From contig NZ_JBHOQV010000130.1 in assembly GCF_042408735.1 (NCBI RefSeq), positions 32,199 to 96,198 on the forward strand: a DNA stretch of 64,000 nucleotides. The letters are read 5' to 3'. Source of the stretch: Thermogemmatispora sp042408735 (GTDB lineage: Bacteria > Chloroflexota > Ktedonobacteria > Ktedonobacterales > Ktedonobacteraceae). Below, one piece after another: positions 53,092-61,834 of this stretch; position 1 is the stretch's first letter; the number at the start of each line of letters is the position of its first letter. Under the pieces are notes generated by a model. The model was given only the letters and a program-made list of their open reading frames with translations. It searched no databases and was not told the DNA's origin. Both the position numbers and the translations under genes were made by a program.

Positions 53092-54267
53092 ATGGTCCCC
53101 ATTCGCACCATTACCCTGGGAGTGGCCGAGCCGCACCCATTGAGAGCCGCGACGATCGGGCGCGTGGCCCGGCAACTGCGAGCCATTGCCGCCCGCCTGC
53201 AAGAGGCCGGCTATGAAGTGCAGACTCTCCGTCTCGCCACCCGTCCGCTGCTCAGCGACCTGGCGGATTGGTCGGCGGCGGACATCGCGCGCTACGGACG
53301 TGAGCTACAAGAGATGCTGACCGAGGCCGAGATCGCTTTCTGCTCCCTTGGCCCGGCCCCTGTGCTCCAGGCGAACTTCCCGCTCGAGCGGCTGGCCCTT
53401 CTTGCCGACCTCCTCGTAGCTGGTCCAGCCCTCAACGCCAGCGTCTTGCTCGCCAGCAGCGAGCAAGGTCTGCGCCAAGAAGCGGCTCCCTACGTGGCCC
53501 GCCTCATGCTCCGTCTGGCGCAAGAGACTCCCGAAGGCGATGGCAACTTCCGCTTTGCCATGCTGGCCTGTGTCGAAGCTGGCTGTCCCTTTTTCCCTGC
53601 CGCCTACCATTGGGGGCCGGCCAGCCTGGGCCTTGGTCTCCAGAGCGCGCCGCTGCTCAGCCAGGCCCTGAGAGAGGAGGCGGCGACGGCCCAGCAGCCC
53701 TTAAGTCCCGAAACCATCAGCTCCATCGTGCGCCGCGTGCTCGAAGAGCAGCTAGGGGCCCTGTCCTCCCTGGCGAGCGCCCTCAGCGACCAACACCGGC
53801 TGCGCTACAACGGCCTTGACCTTTCGCCTGCCCCGCTCGGCGAAGAAAGCATCGTCCCTGCGCTAGAAGCCTGTGGCTATGGTCTTGTCGGCGATCCCGG
53901 TAGCCTGGCCGTTGCCGCCGCCATCACCCGCGGCCTCCAGAGCACCACGCTGCCCACCTGCGGCTACTGCGGCCTGATGCTCCCCGTTCTGGAAGATGCC
54001 CTTTTAGGGAGGCGCTGGGAAGAGGGGCGCCTGCACATCCATCAGCTCCTGCTCTACTCCGCCGTTTGCGGCACAGGGCTGGACACCGTTCCTCTCCCCG
54101 GCGACAGCTCCGAGCAAAGCATCGCCGGCCTCCTTCTCGACGTCGCCGCCCTGGCCACCCGCCTGCGCAAGCCGCTGGCGGCCCGGCTCTTTCCCGTCCC
54201 GGGCAAACGCGCGGGAGAGCGCACGACCTTCACCTCTCCCTATCTCACGAATACCCTTATTCGCTGA
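53092..54267 (+). CDS. DUF711 family protein
   Basis: 391 residues from the ATG at 53092 (GGAGGAAAGGAG upstream). RTITLGVAEPHPL at the N-terminus, FRFAMLACVEAGCPFFPAAYHWG near 165, then FNGL-like LRYNGLDLSPAPLGEESIVPALEACG near 245, and CGYCGLMLPVLEDALLGRRW near 305, where Cys residues are conserved in DUF711/UPF0210. These proteins resemble PFL-type folds structurally in one known case, but their activity is not established. Cytoplasmic. It stands alone, divergent from the nuclease-helicase gene. Confidence 0.82.
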   Translation: MVPIRTITLGVAEPHPLRAATIGRVARQLRAIAARLQEAGYEVQTLRLATRPLLSDLADWSAADIARYGRELQEMLTEAEIAFCSLGPAPVLQANFPLERLALLADLLVAGPALNASVLLASSEQGLRQEAAPYVARLMLRLAQETPEGDGNFRFAMLACVEAGCPFFPAAYHWGPASLGLGLQSAPLLSQALREEAATAQQPLSPETISSIVRRVLEEQLGALSSLASALSDQHRLRYNGLDLSPAPLGEESIVPALEACGYGLVGDPGSLAVAAAITRGLQSTTLPTCGYCGLMLPVLEDALLGRRWEEGRLHIHQLLLYSAVCGTGLDTVPLPGDSSEQSIAGLLLDVAALATRLRKPLAARLFPVPGKRAGERTTFTSPYLTNTLIR

Positions 54268-54395
54268 AGCACAGCGGCCTGATCGGCACAACAAAAAGCC
54301 AGAGCTGATGGGCCGGAAGCGAGCAAGGACCAGAGACGGGCAGGCACAGGGTCGAAGCGAGGACTGGGAGAAAGTTGAGCAGCCGAGGCGCCAGC

Positions 54396-55001
54396 TTACC
54401 CCTGGCGGCTGAGGCTGCTCCCCCACAGGGCATCCATCACGCCATCGTAAGAACTCTTCAGATTCGCGTACAGTCTGGCGTTCTCAATGGCGAGGGCCGC
54501 CAGGCTGGCAAGCACGGTCAAAAACTGCACATCGTCCTCATGGAAGGTAGTCGGCTCGGCGGTATAGACGCGCAGGACACCAATGGCCTCGCCACGCACC
54601 TCCAGGGGAACACAGAGCAGCGAGACCAGGCCCTCGCGTCGCGCCGCCTCCTGGTACTGGAAACGCGAATCGACGCGCACGTCGGGAATAAAGACCGGCT
54701 TGCCACTTTGAAGCACTTCGTGATCGATCGGGCTATGGGAGATATCTACGGGGCCTTTGCCCAGATAGTCGCTGCTCAACCCATAGAAAGCGCTGATCTC
54801 GAGCTGACCTGTGCGCCGGTTGAGGAGGCGCAACACGCAAGCCTTGACCTGCATGGCTTCGGCGATGCTTTTGGCCACGCTGTGGAGCACCTCGTCCAGC
54901 TCAAGGCTCGACGAGAAAGTCAACGCCGCCTGATGAAGGGCAGTATAGTAATCTTTATGGGAGCGCGGCGGTGGACCGGCATTCTGCGGACTGGTCGTCA
55001 T
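54396..55001 (-). CDS. GAF-domain protein
   Basis: 201 residues from the ATG at 55001 (GGGAGGAG upstream). A single GAF domain: FSSSLELDEVLHSVAKSIAEAM, ACVLRLLNRRTGQLEIS, GLVSLLCVPLEVRGEAIGVLRVYT and FLTVLASLAALAIENARLY. No output domain is attached. It could bind a small ligand or serve as a partner for a kinase such as the one at 61.8 kb. An extended -10 lies upstream. Confidence 0.88.
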   Translation of the reverse strand: MTTSPQNAGPPPRSHKDYYTALHQAALTFSSSLELDEVLHSVAKSIAEAMQVKACVLRLLNRRTGQLEISAFYGLSSDYLGKGPVDISHSPIDHEVLQSGKPVFIPDVRVDSRFQYQEAARREGLVSLLCVPLEVRGEAIGVLRVYTAEPTTFHEDDVQFLTVLASLAALAIENARLYANLKSSYDGVMDALWGSSLSRQG

Positions 55002-55074
55002 GGCGAGACTCCTCCCACGATTGAGCCAGTGATAGCTGGTTGAGTCAATAAAAAGAAGAATTCCGCTCACCTCA

Positions 55075-55083
55075 ATTATAGCA
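55075..55083 (-). promoter_or_regulatory. Extended -10 promoter of the GAF gene
   Basis: Minus strand TGCTATAAT, a consensus extended -10; no good -35. Start near 55068. Confidence 0.62.
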
Positions 55084-55502
55084 TATCAGCATGCTGGCCG
55101 TGATGAAAGGGAAGGGCGGTCTCCCCGGAAGCAAGCGAGCAAACGAGAAGAGAGAAAAAGGGACCTTCCCGGGCCGCAGGCGGTCACCGTATCTGAAGAA
55201 CGGGAGGCACCCGTGGGGCTGGGCGGCGTAACCTGACGTGGCGCGGCGTGGCGCGACGCGAGGAGGCCCTGAGACGAGCCTGACAAGAGGAGCAAGCCAC
55301 CTTCCCTGCAGCGCGCCGGGTATTGCGGGCGCTGGGGAGGAAACGCTCTCTCGCTCGGCCAGGTGAGAGCACAGCCCAGGATGGAGCGCGCGCTATGCGC
55401 CTCGCCTCACCCGTAGTCGGCGGATCCTGAAGCAATCATAGGCTCTTACGACGGCACGCTCAGCATAGATCCAAAACAATCAATCTCGCTTTCACTGTAA
55501 GC
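55084..55502. other. Intergenic region downstream of the stress-protein gene
   Basis: About 420 bases with GGCGCGGCGTGGCGCG-type short repeats near 55238-55258 but no gene or clear regulatory element. Confidence 0.4.
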
Positions 55503-56054
55503 TCAGGCTTTTGGGGCGCTGACATCGCTGCTGCTTGTCGCGACGGTCGCGGGTGTGCCAGGGTTTGCCGTGCCATTGGGGTCCTGAATGACCCAGACGC
55601 GGCAGGGTGCATTGAGCAGCACGTAGGGAATCGTCTTGCCCAGATTATTCTGTGAGCGATGGCTACGGACCAATCCTAGCATAATCAGGGCGCAGCCATG
55701 ATCGCGGGCCTCGTCGACGATTGCCGGACCAGCATCGCGGGCCTGCACAATCTCGGCCACGGCGTCGCAGCCGGCCTCTTCGGCGATGGCAATAGCCTCG
55801 GAGAGTAGCTTATTGGCGGCGTTAGACTTCTCTGTGAGGACTGCCTTGAGGGGGAGGGTACGAGGAACTTCGATGATGTGGACCAGGTGAACCTTGCGTT
55901 TAGCGCGCTTGGCCATCAGACAGGCCAGCCTGACCAGTTCCGTATCCAGTTTCTTCCCCTCAACGATGACTGCGATATCGCCGGTGGCTCCGACCCCGGG
56001 CGCCTTGGTGGTCTCGGCCTCCTCTTTCGTTCTTGAGCGCCATAGGTGAACCAT
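55503..56054 (-). CDS. Universal stress protein family (UspA)
   Basis: 183 residues. A UspA fold from GDIAVIVEGKKLDTELVRLACLMAKRAKRKVHLVHII, then EEAGCDAVAEIVQARDAGPAIVDEARDHGCALIMLGLVRS and a partial nucleotide loop near LGKTIPYVLLNAPCRVWVI. N-terminal ~25 and C-terminal ~25 residues are polar extensions. Whether it binds ATP is uncertain because the G-x2-G-x9-G(S/T) motif is imperfect. GGGGAGA lies before the ATG. Confidence 0.87.
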   Translation of the reverse strand: MVHLWRSRTKEEAETTKAPGVGATGDIAVIVEGKKLDTELVRLACLMAKRAKRKVHLVHIIEVPRTLPLKAVLTEKSNAANKLLSEAIAIAEEAGCDAVAEIVQARDAGPAIVDEARDHGCALIMLGLVRSHRSQNNLGKTIPYVLLNAPCRVWVIQDPNGTANPGTPATVATSSSDVSAPKA

Positions 56055-56400
56055 AGTGTCTCCCCTCTTCTCGATCGCGAATCTGACAAAACAGCATCAT
56101 CTTCGTTGGGATCTTTTACAGGCCCTGCCTGTTGCGCCTCTGCGAAGGCTTAAAGAGCCTGCTTGCTGCATCCCTGCAGACCCTTCTACAGATTCTAAGT
56201 GGAAGAGACTGGCAGCGTCAATGGTAGTGGGCGCTGTCTCGTGAGCGTGCTGCCAGCCCTTGTTGTCCCGGCTGACGGGTCAATCAACCGACGAACCACC
56301 AGTTGGCCTGTCAGCTAGCGAGCCGACGAGCAGGCTGGACGCCTGCCCTGGGGGCGGACCAGAGCAGAGCAGGCCCGGTCCGGCCAGGGGCGGTCAGCGG
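56055..56400. other. Intergenic region, clpS to stress-protein gene
   Basis: 346 bases; the part after clpS is rich in GCCTG/CAGGC-type short inverted repeats (56300-56390). No gene is recognised. Confidence 0.4.
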
Positions 56401-56709
56401 CTAATCCGGCTCGATAGTTGCCGTCAGGCCGTAGCTTAGCAGGCGCTCCTGGTAGTACTCGGCCAGCTCCTTGGGACAGACCACGACCACCGCGCTCCCT
56501 GTCACATGGGCCGTGAGCATGATGCGCTCTGCCTCTGGCAGCGTCAGACTGTTGACTGCATGCAGCAGGGCTGCGACGACGTAATCCATCGTATTCTCAT
56601 CGTCGTTGAAGAGAATGACCTTATACGGTGGAAAGAGCGCATCCCGCATGCGCGTGAGCTTCTCCAGATCAACCTGCAGTCTCGCTGGTGGCACGGTATC
56701 CCCCTTCAT
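56401..56709 (-). CDS. clpS: ATP-dependent Clp protease adaptor ClpS
   Basis: 102 residues from the ATG at 56709 (GGGAGAAAG upstream; the frame also has an upstream GTG). PPYKVILFNDDENTMDYVVAALLHAV is the ClpS signature, with the DD pair and the downstream His/Met region that bind N-degron residues; LTAHVTGSAVVVVCPKELAEYYQERL completes the domain. It hands N-end-rule substrates to ClpAP. No clpA is adjacent. Confidence 0.95.
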   Translation of the reverse strand: MKGDTVPPARLQVDLEKLTRMRDALFPPYKVILFNDDENTMDYVVAALLHAVNSLTLPEAERIMLTAHVTGSAVVVVCPKELAEYYQERLLSYGLTATIEPD

Positions 56710-56924
56710 ACGCTCTTTCTCCCGCACGGACGGCTCTGCGCTCTCGCCCAGGGCCGCCGGCGCTTGCCTCTGCTTTCTTGCAAATCTATTCTAATTCTAA
56801 TCGAGAAACCAAGAGATTACCAGTGTTTGCCTAGCCGAGTGGTAAGAACCTCACCTGCCTCATTATCGCTATGACATTGCTTGATGGGCAGACGGGCACG
56901 GGCGCTGCGCCATTGCTGGCGAGC

Positions 56925-56963
56925 GAAAAAAGCGGGAGCCGGAAGAAGAGAGCTTCCGGCTCC
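56925..56963 (-). terminator. Intrinsic terminator of the two-helix membrane protein gene
   Basis: Minus-strand 11-bp stem GGAGCCGGAAG/CTTCCGGCTCC with a 7-base loop, followed by CGCTTTTTTCGC. Confidence 0.85.
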
Positions 56964-56969
56964 TGTCTC

Positions 56970-57557
56970 CTACTCTCGACGACCGACGCTCCGGTCGATA
57001 CGGCCTCCATTATTGAGCAGGATGGCCCGGGCCCGGGCCCTGCGGCTGATGTTCTCTGGATCGAGCAGGCGCAGGGCGATCACCGTTCGCGCCTCGCGGG
57101 TGGAAGCTGGTGCCGGAGCGAGGCGCGACAGGTCCTGGCCGATGGCGCCCCGCACCCGGCTGCCGCGGACAAAGGCCAGGACCACGCCGCCGATCAGGCC
57201 CACCGCCACACCGATCAGCGTAATCAGGCCGTGCTCGGAGGCGGGAAAGGCGAAGCCCAGCGCGAAGGCCAGCAGGCCCACCAGCAGGCCCGTCACCAGA
57301 GCCAGCACCAGCAGCAGGACCAGTGAGGGGCCGCTGCGCGTGGTCCGCAGGAAGAAGGCGCTGCGATCCTGGCGCGGGCCGTGATCGCGGAACTCCCCTC
57401 CTTTGACCGCCCCGGCGCTCAAACGATAGATCTCCTCGTCCTTGAAACCCTCCCGACGCAGCTTCCCCTCTGCCGCACTCGCTTTCTCCTCATCGCCGAA
57501 GACGGCCAGGAGATCGTAATCGGCCAACTGTTGCTGTTGTTGCTGTTGTTGTGGCAT
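56970..57557 (-). CDS. Two-helix membrane protein with poly-Gln N-terminus (stress-protein-like)
   Basis: 195 residues. MPQQQ followed by further Gln (eight in all), then LADYDLLAVFGDEEKASAAEGKLRREGFKDEEIYRLS, which resembles the general-stress-protein 17M-type N-terminal domain. Two membrane helices follow (LVLLLVLALVTGLLVGLLAFAL and LITLIGVAVGLIGGVVLAFV) and a polar C-terminus with STREARTVIALRLLDPENI. Function unknown; envelope stress is a guess from the N-terminal domain. A TATAAT at 57611-57606 (minus) lies 49 bases upstream. Confidence 0.78.
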   Translation of the reverse strand: MPQQQQQQQQLADYDLLAVFGDEEKASAAEGKLRREGFKDEEIYRLSAGAVKGGEFRDHGPRQDRSAFFLRTTRSGPSLVLLLVLALVTGLLVGLLAFALGFAFPASEHGLITLIGVAVGLIGGVVLAFVRGSRVRGAIGQDLSRLAPAPASTREARTVIALRLLDPENISRRARARAILLNNGGRIDRSVGRRE

Positions 57558-57932
57558 TGCAATGGCTCCTGCTAGGGATGGAAATGCGCTCTCTTAGCAC
57601 CAGACATTATAGCCAATCTGTGGGCCGGGAGGTAGCAAGGCCAACAAGCGCTAGCGGGAGGAACTGCCCTCGCTTCGGTCGCTGGCAAGACGAGAGGAGG
57701 AAGAGCGCCAGGCTCGGCGCCGGCAGGGGCCTGCCCTTGCCTTACATGGACATGGACGGACGGGCCTGGCGATCCTGTCCTGAATCCATACCACAATTAA
57801 AAAGGAAGGCCCGCCGGAGCGGGCCAGACCTCTTTCTCTTTTTGCCTGGCGGGCTGACTGACTGGCTTTTTCCCTCGGAGACTCGCCGATCTCCCTCACC
57901 TCCCAGAGCGGCCAGGGCTGGGGCCGGAGGAC
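57558..57932. other. Intergenic region with bidirectional terminator
   Basis: 375 bases holding a -10 (57606-57611, minus) for the membrane protein gene and the terminator at 57799-57825. No gene. Confidence 0.55.
57799..57825 (-). terminator. Intrinsic terminator of the pseudo-receiver gene
   Basis: GGCCCGC/GCGGGCC, 4-base loop, followed on the minus strand by TTCCTTTTTAATT. T-rich sequence on the other side makes it potentially bidirectional. Confidence 0.87.
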
Positions 57933-60302
57933 TCACGAAGACCAGCTTGCGCGCACCTCGCGCAGTTGCTCTGGAGTCAGGATGCGGAAAAGGATGAGCA
58001 GATTCTCCAGATCGTACTCCAGACCCATCGAATGCAGTTCCTGGCGGATGCGCCCCAGCGAACGAATCTGGGCCGTATTGAGCAGGCCATAGCTCACGAG
58101 GCTGGCCGCCAGCAGCTGATCGGGGGTCAGCAACTTGAACATGAGCAAAATCTCCCCCAACTGGTAATTGAGATCGACCCCGCGCAGCATGCGTTGAACG
58201 TTCTGGGCCACCTCCAGGCGCTCAGGTGGCACCAGATGGCCCTCCAGCAGGACGCTGCCGAGCGAGCGCGTGGCCCGCCCGTTGAGAACCGGAGGCGACT
58301 GCTGCTGCTGCTGCCGCTGCTGGGGTGGCTCCATCGGTGGCAGGCTCTGCACGATATCCAGCAAGGTCGTATCGGACGTGATCGACTCGCGCTCAAACGA
58401 GGGACGGCGAACCGGCTCGACTGGAGCCGCCTCGGCATGCGTCATCTCCTTCTTCGTCTCCTCATCCGCCGCGCTAGCCAGGTCGCTGCTGGCCACAGGC
58501 TGGCCAGCGGGAGGGGACGCCTCTCGCTCGACCCGCTCGACCTGCCCCTGCCCATTAGGACCTGGCTGGCCGGAAGGCTGGCGCTCGACAGGTCCTTCGC
58601 TGAGGCTGCCGTAGGCCGGACGTCGATCAACTGCCGGCTGCTCAGCGGTATAGGCCCGGGCCTGGGCTGTGTTGGCTGGCGCTGGCGCTGGACTTTGGGC
58701 AGAGGCTGGCGCCGCGGCTGCCGACGGCGAGGCCATGCTTGCCATGCGCAGCGACGACAGCTCTCCAATAGCCGGGCTGGCGTTGGCCAGGGCCTGGAGC
58801 TGGCTGCGGACCGCGGCGTAGGCATCCGAGCGCGAGGGGCGATAATCTGGCTCCTGATCAGATTGCAGACCCTGAATCGGCGCCGCGCGCAGCGAGGCTG
58901 TACTCAGAGGCGAGCCTGCGGGTGAGGCCGGAGCCGCTGAGCCGCCCGGCGCTCCGCCTGCCAGCGACTGGGCCGTTCCCGGCTCCGGCGCCCGCTCCTC
59001 GTGCGCGGAGGTCGCGGAGCGCTCGCGCAGCAAGCGTGTCAACTGAGCCAGGCTCGACTCCCCTTTCTCCTCGGGCGGCGCGTACTGCGTATAAGCCTGG
59101 TTGGGCTGATAGGGACTCTCCTGAAAGATCGGCGGCTGGTAGGCGGGAGCCGGCTGTGGCTGAGGGACCTGGGCGGTAGCGCCAGGCCCAAAGGGGGATG
59201 GGCTGGACTGGGCCAGCGAGGAAGGCTGTGGTGCCTGGGGCATCTGCAGCTCCTGGGCCGGAAACCCACCCTGAGGCTGAGGCAAAGGTCCCGAGGCCAG
59301 CGAGCGCGAGGCATGATAGAAGGTCTCTGCTGACTCCTGGCCAGGCGGCTCCAACGCTTGAGAGCGCTGCTGGGCGTAGAACTCCAGCGGCGCGGACTGA
59401 GCTGCGGGGGCGTAATAGACCTGGGCGGACGAGGGCGGAGGCGAGCCATGAGGAGCGGGAGAGAACTGCCCTCCCTGGTTCTGAGGCACCTGACGAGCGC
59501 CGATGCTGGCCGTTGGCGAAACGGCGGGCATCCGAGCCGAAGATGCGCCCGAGGACATCAGCCCATCGGGGACCGGAAAGCTGCCAGCCCCGGGGGCGCC
59601 TCCCCAGGGAACTTCCTGCGCTGGAGCGGACGCCGGCGCTGGCGAAAAGCTGCGACTGCCCGGATAGATCACGGCCCGAATCTTGTCGGTGAATGTCGGC
59701 GGTGGAGGGGCGGCGGGAGCAGGTTGGGCGCTGGCCGCGTAGGCCGCTGGAGCGGGAGAGAACTGCCGCTGAAACTCGCTGATCTGGCTCTGTCCCGGCG
59801 AAAAAACTGCCGGATGCGGCACCGTCTGCTGCAGACTCGTCAGGGTAGGGGCGGGCGACGCCTGCGTTGGCAGATCGGCCAGGCGCACTTGGGGATGCGA
59901 GGCCGTCGCTGGCAAAGGTACCTGGGCCCGCACGGCCTCGACCAGACGCATGATGCCGAGCATGCCGTCGACCTCGACGTCAACCGTCTGCCGATGCTCC
60001 TCGGGGTCATACGGGCCATAGCCGGCCAGGTTGGTGCAGCGATAGGTCAGCACCAGCACGCCGCGCCCACGACGCTGAGCGTCTAATGCCACCCAGAACT
60101 CACGGCGCCCTGCCGCCGCCTGGGCCAGGTTGACCAAGACAAGCCGCACCTGATGGCGTGCAATCGCGTCAAAGACTTCCACTGCCGTGCGAGCTACATG
60201 GCACTCATAGCCAGCTAGCTGCAGCTCGCTACCGAGCAAGGCGGCAAGTTGCTGATCGCGTTCAAAAATAAGAATATGCGAGCCACCGGTACTGACATTC
60301 AT
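57933..60302 (-). CDS. Pseudo-receiver / MshEN-like domain regulator with long disordered linker
   Basis: 789 residues. N-terminal ~115 residues have a receiver fold: HILIFERDQQLAALLGSELQLAG and RLVLVNLAQ, where the phospho-acceptor Asp is replaced by Asn. A ~500-residue Pro/Gln/Ser/Ala-rich disordered region follows. The C-terminal ~110 residues (LGSVLLEGHLVPPERLEVAQ, then LGEILLMFKLLTPDQLLAASLV and DLENLLILFRILTPEQLREV) repeat an L-x2-G/L-x2-L-x3-G/P-I/L-x2-P-E/D-Q-L pattern like the MshEN domain of GspE/PilB ATPases, which binds cyclic di-GMP in some proteins. A link to pili or surface behaviour is inferred. An extended -10 TGCTATACT lies at 60574-60566. Confidence 0.78.
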   Translation of the reverse strand: MNVSTGGSHILIFERDQQLAALLGSELQLAGYECHVARTAVEVFDAIARHQVRLVLVNLAQAAAGRREFWVALDAQRRGRGVLVLTYRCTNLAGYGPYDPEEHRQTVDVEVDGMLGIMRLVEAVRAQVPLPATASHPQVRLADLPTQASPAPTLTSLQQTVPHPAVFSPGQSQISEFQRQFSPAPAAYAASAQPAPAAPPPPTFTDKIRAVIYPGSRSFSPAPASAPAQEVPWGGAPGAGSFPVPDGLMSSGASSARMPAVSPTASIGARQVPQNQGGQFSPAPHGSPPPSSAQVYYAPAAQSAPLEFYAQQRSQALEPPGQESAETFYHASRSLASGPLPQPQGGFPAQELQMPQAPQPSSLAQSSPSPFGPGATAQVPQPQPAPAYQPPIFQESPYQPNQAYTQYAPPEEKGESSLAQLTRLLRERSATSAHEERAPEPGTAQSLAGGAPGGSAAPASPAGSPLSTASLRAAPIQGLQSDQEPDYRPSRSDAYAAVRSQLQALANASPAIGELSSLRMASMASPSAAAAPASAQSPAPAPANTAQARAYTAEQPAVDRRPAYGSLSEGPVERQPSGQPGPNGQGQVERVEREASPPAGQPVASSDLASAADEETKKEMTHAEAAPVEPVRRPSFERESITSDTTLLDIVQSLPPMEPPQQRQQQQQSPPVLNGRATRSLGSVLLEGHLVPPERLEVAQNVQRMLRGVDLNYQLGEILLMFKLLTPDQLLAASLVSYGLLNTAQIRSLGRIRQELHSMGLEYDLENLLILFRILTPEQLREVRASWSS

Positions 60303-60725
60303 CGGCTCTTGCAGAGCGCATCCCCCTGACTGCAGACGTGGGGAAGAAGCGCCGCCTCCTTTTCCATCGAGTTTTGACTGTCTGTAATGATCGGGTACAA
60401 ATGAATCGATAGGGAACGTTTCACTGCAAGGATGCGTTTCTGGCCGGGAATACCCAGACCACCCGCTCGTAGCGCAAAGAGAACAGGCTCAAGAAAAGCT
60501 GAAATCGCCTGGACTATTCTTCTATTCTACCTGTATTCTTGTCAGGACTGCTCTATATCGTGGCTAGTATAGCATACAATGGCTAAGGTAGGGTAGTTGC
60601 CAGTACCATTGAGCGATTCGGCAGCCCTCTCCTATTGACAGCCCAGCCGAAAATGACTACACAGAAAGGAGAAAACCCCGGTCCTTCACCAAGGCAGGGC
60701 CGGGCAAGACAAGAGAGAAGCCTGC
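60303..60725. other. Divergent intergenic region before the DUF62 gene
   Basis: 423 bases. Minus strand: extended -10 TGCTATACT at 60574-60566 for the pseudo-receiver gene. Plus strand: TTGACA (60635-60640), 17 bases, TACACA (60658-60663), a candidate promoter for the DUF62 gene with a start near 60670. No gene. Confidence 0.5.
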
Positions 60726-61598
60726 ATGGTTCACCACAAACAAGAAGAGCAATCTCGGGCGGCCAGCCCTGGTCAGCAAGCCGCTGTTCGAGTGCCGATT
60801 GTCGCCCTCATGACCGATTTTGGCCTCCGCGACGGCTTTGTGGGCATCATGAAGGGGGTCATTGCCGGCATTGTCCCGCAGGCCCAGCTGATTGACATCA
60901 GCCACGATATCGCACCTCAGAACGTTGCCGCTGGGGCCTGGTTGCTATCAACCGCCTATCGCTATTTCCCGGCGGGGAGCGTCTTTCTCTGCGTTGTTGA
61001 CCCTGGTGTGGGGAGCCAGCGTCGGGCCATTGCCCTGGAGGCTGGCGACTGGTTCTTTGTCGGGCCGGACAATGGCCTGTTCAGCTATGTACTGGCCGAG
61101 CAGCCCCTGCGCCAGGCTGTTGTGCTGGAAAACCCGGCCTATCGTCTGCCGCAGGTCAGCACGACCTTCCACGGGCGCGACATCTTCGCGCCAGCGGCGG
61201 CCCATCTTGCCCGTGGGGTACCGCTGGCCGCCTTCGGGAAGGCGCTTGATCCCCGCTCGCTGCAGCGCCTCGATCTCAGTCAGCCGCAGCGCCTTGGAGG
61301 GCGCATCGAGGCCAGAGTGATCTACATCGATCACTTCGGCAATCTGGTGACGAACATTCCCCTGACGCTGGTGCCTGACCTTTTCTCGGCCCCGCGGGCG
61401 CGCCTGCTGGTGCCCGCGCGCGGGCTGGCCATCGAGCGGCGTCAGCCCTTCTTCGCCGGCGAGGCCGGTGAAGGGGAGCCGTTCGTCTACAGCGACAGCG
61501 CCGGCTATGTTGGGGTGGCTATTCGCAACGGCAATGCCGCCGCCACGCTCGGCATCACCGTTGGGGAGGCCGTGACTTTAGTCATAGAGGAGACCTAG
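60726..61598 (+). CDS. SAM hydroxide adenosyltransferase (DUF62; chlorinase/fluorinase family)
   Basis: 290 residues. PIVALMTDFGLRDGFVGIMKGVI near 25, DISHDIAPQNVAAGAW, LCVVDPGVGSQRRAI, FFVGPDNGLFSYVL, TFHGRDIFAPAAAHLARG, and IDHFGNLVTNIP in the C-terminal domain. These are the conserved blocks of the DUF62 enzymes, which hydrolyse S-adenosylmethionine to adenosine and methionine; halogenating members are rare and need other residues. The first ~20 residues are polar. The stop is followed by a GTCCCC/GGGGAC hairpin (61615-61633). Confidence 0.92.
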   Translation: MVHHKQEEQSRAASPGQQAAVRVPIVALMTDFGLRDGFVGIMKGVIAGIVPQAQLIDISHDIAPQNVAAGAWLLSTAYRYFPAGSVFLCVVDPGVGSQRRAIALEAGDWFFVGPDNGLFSYVLAEQPLRQAVVLENPAYRLPQVSTTFHGRDIFAPAAAHLARGVPLAAFGKALDPRSLQRLDLSQPQRLGGRIEARVIYIDHFGNLVTNIPLTLVPDLFSAPRARLLVPARGLAIERRQPFFAGEAGEGEPFVYSDSAGYVGVAIRNGNAAATLGITVGEAVTLVIEET

Positions 61599-61633
61599 TT
61601 CTTTCGACACTGGCGTCCCCCAGCGCCGGGGAC

Positions 61634-61639
61634 TATACT
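61634..61639 (+). promoter_or_regulatory. Possible -10 for the histidine kinase
   Basis: TATACT directly after the GTCCCC/GGGGAC hairpin; no good -35 is seen. Confidence 0.4.
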
Positions 61640-61682
61640 GGTCTCTGTAGACAGGGACTGGGATACGAACTAGAGAACGCGG

Positions 61683-61743
61683 GTCGACCCATCTCTGCGA
61701 TGGATGGGACTGTTCTCCGAGGCGTCCCTCAGGATGGGTCGAC
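61683..61743 (+). promoter_or_regulatory. Leader stem-loop before the histidine kinase
   Basis: GTCGACCCATC (61683-61693) and GATGGGTCGAC (61733-61743) are perfect 11-bp inverted repeats followed by TTTCTC. An internal GATGGG at 61703-61708 can pair with the same left arm, giving two exclusive structures. Confidence 0.55.
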
Positions 61744-61834
61744 TTTCTCATTCCCCTTGCTGGAGAGCCGGCCAGCGAAGAGCCGCAGAGCGGTCCTCAC
61801 CTTCAAGCTCTGGAGAGGAGGGTGGCAGAGCACT

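Noticed and set aside
60726..61598. A true SAM chlorinase or fluorinase
   Set aside because: The conserved blocks are those of the common SAM-hydrolysing DUF62 enzymes, and no halometabolite genes are nearby.
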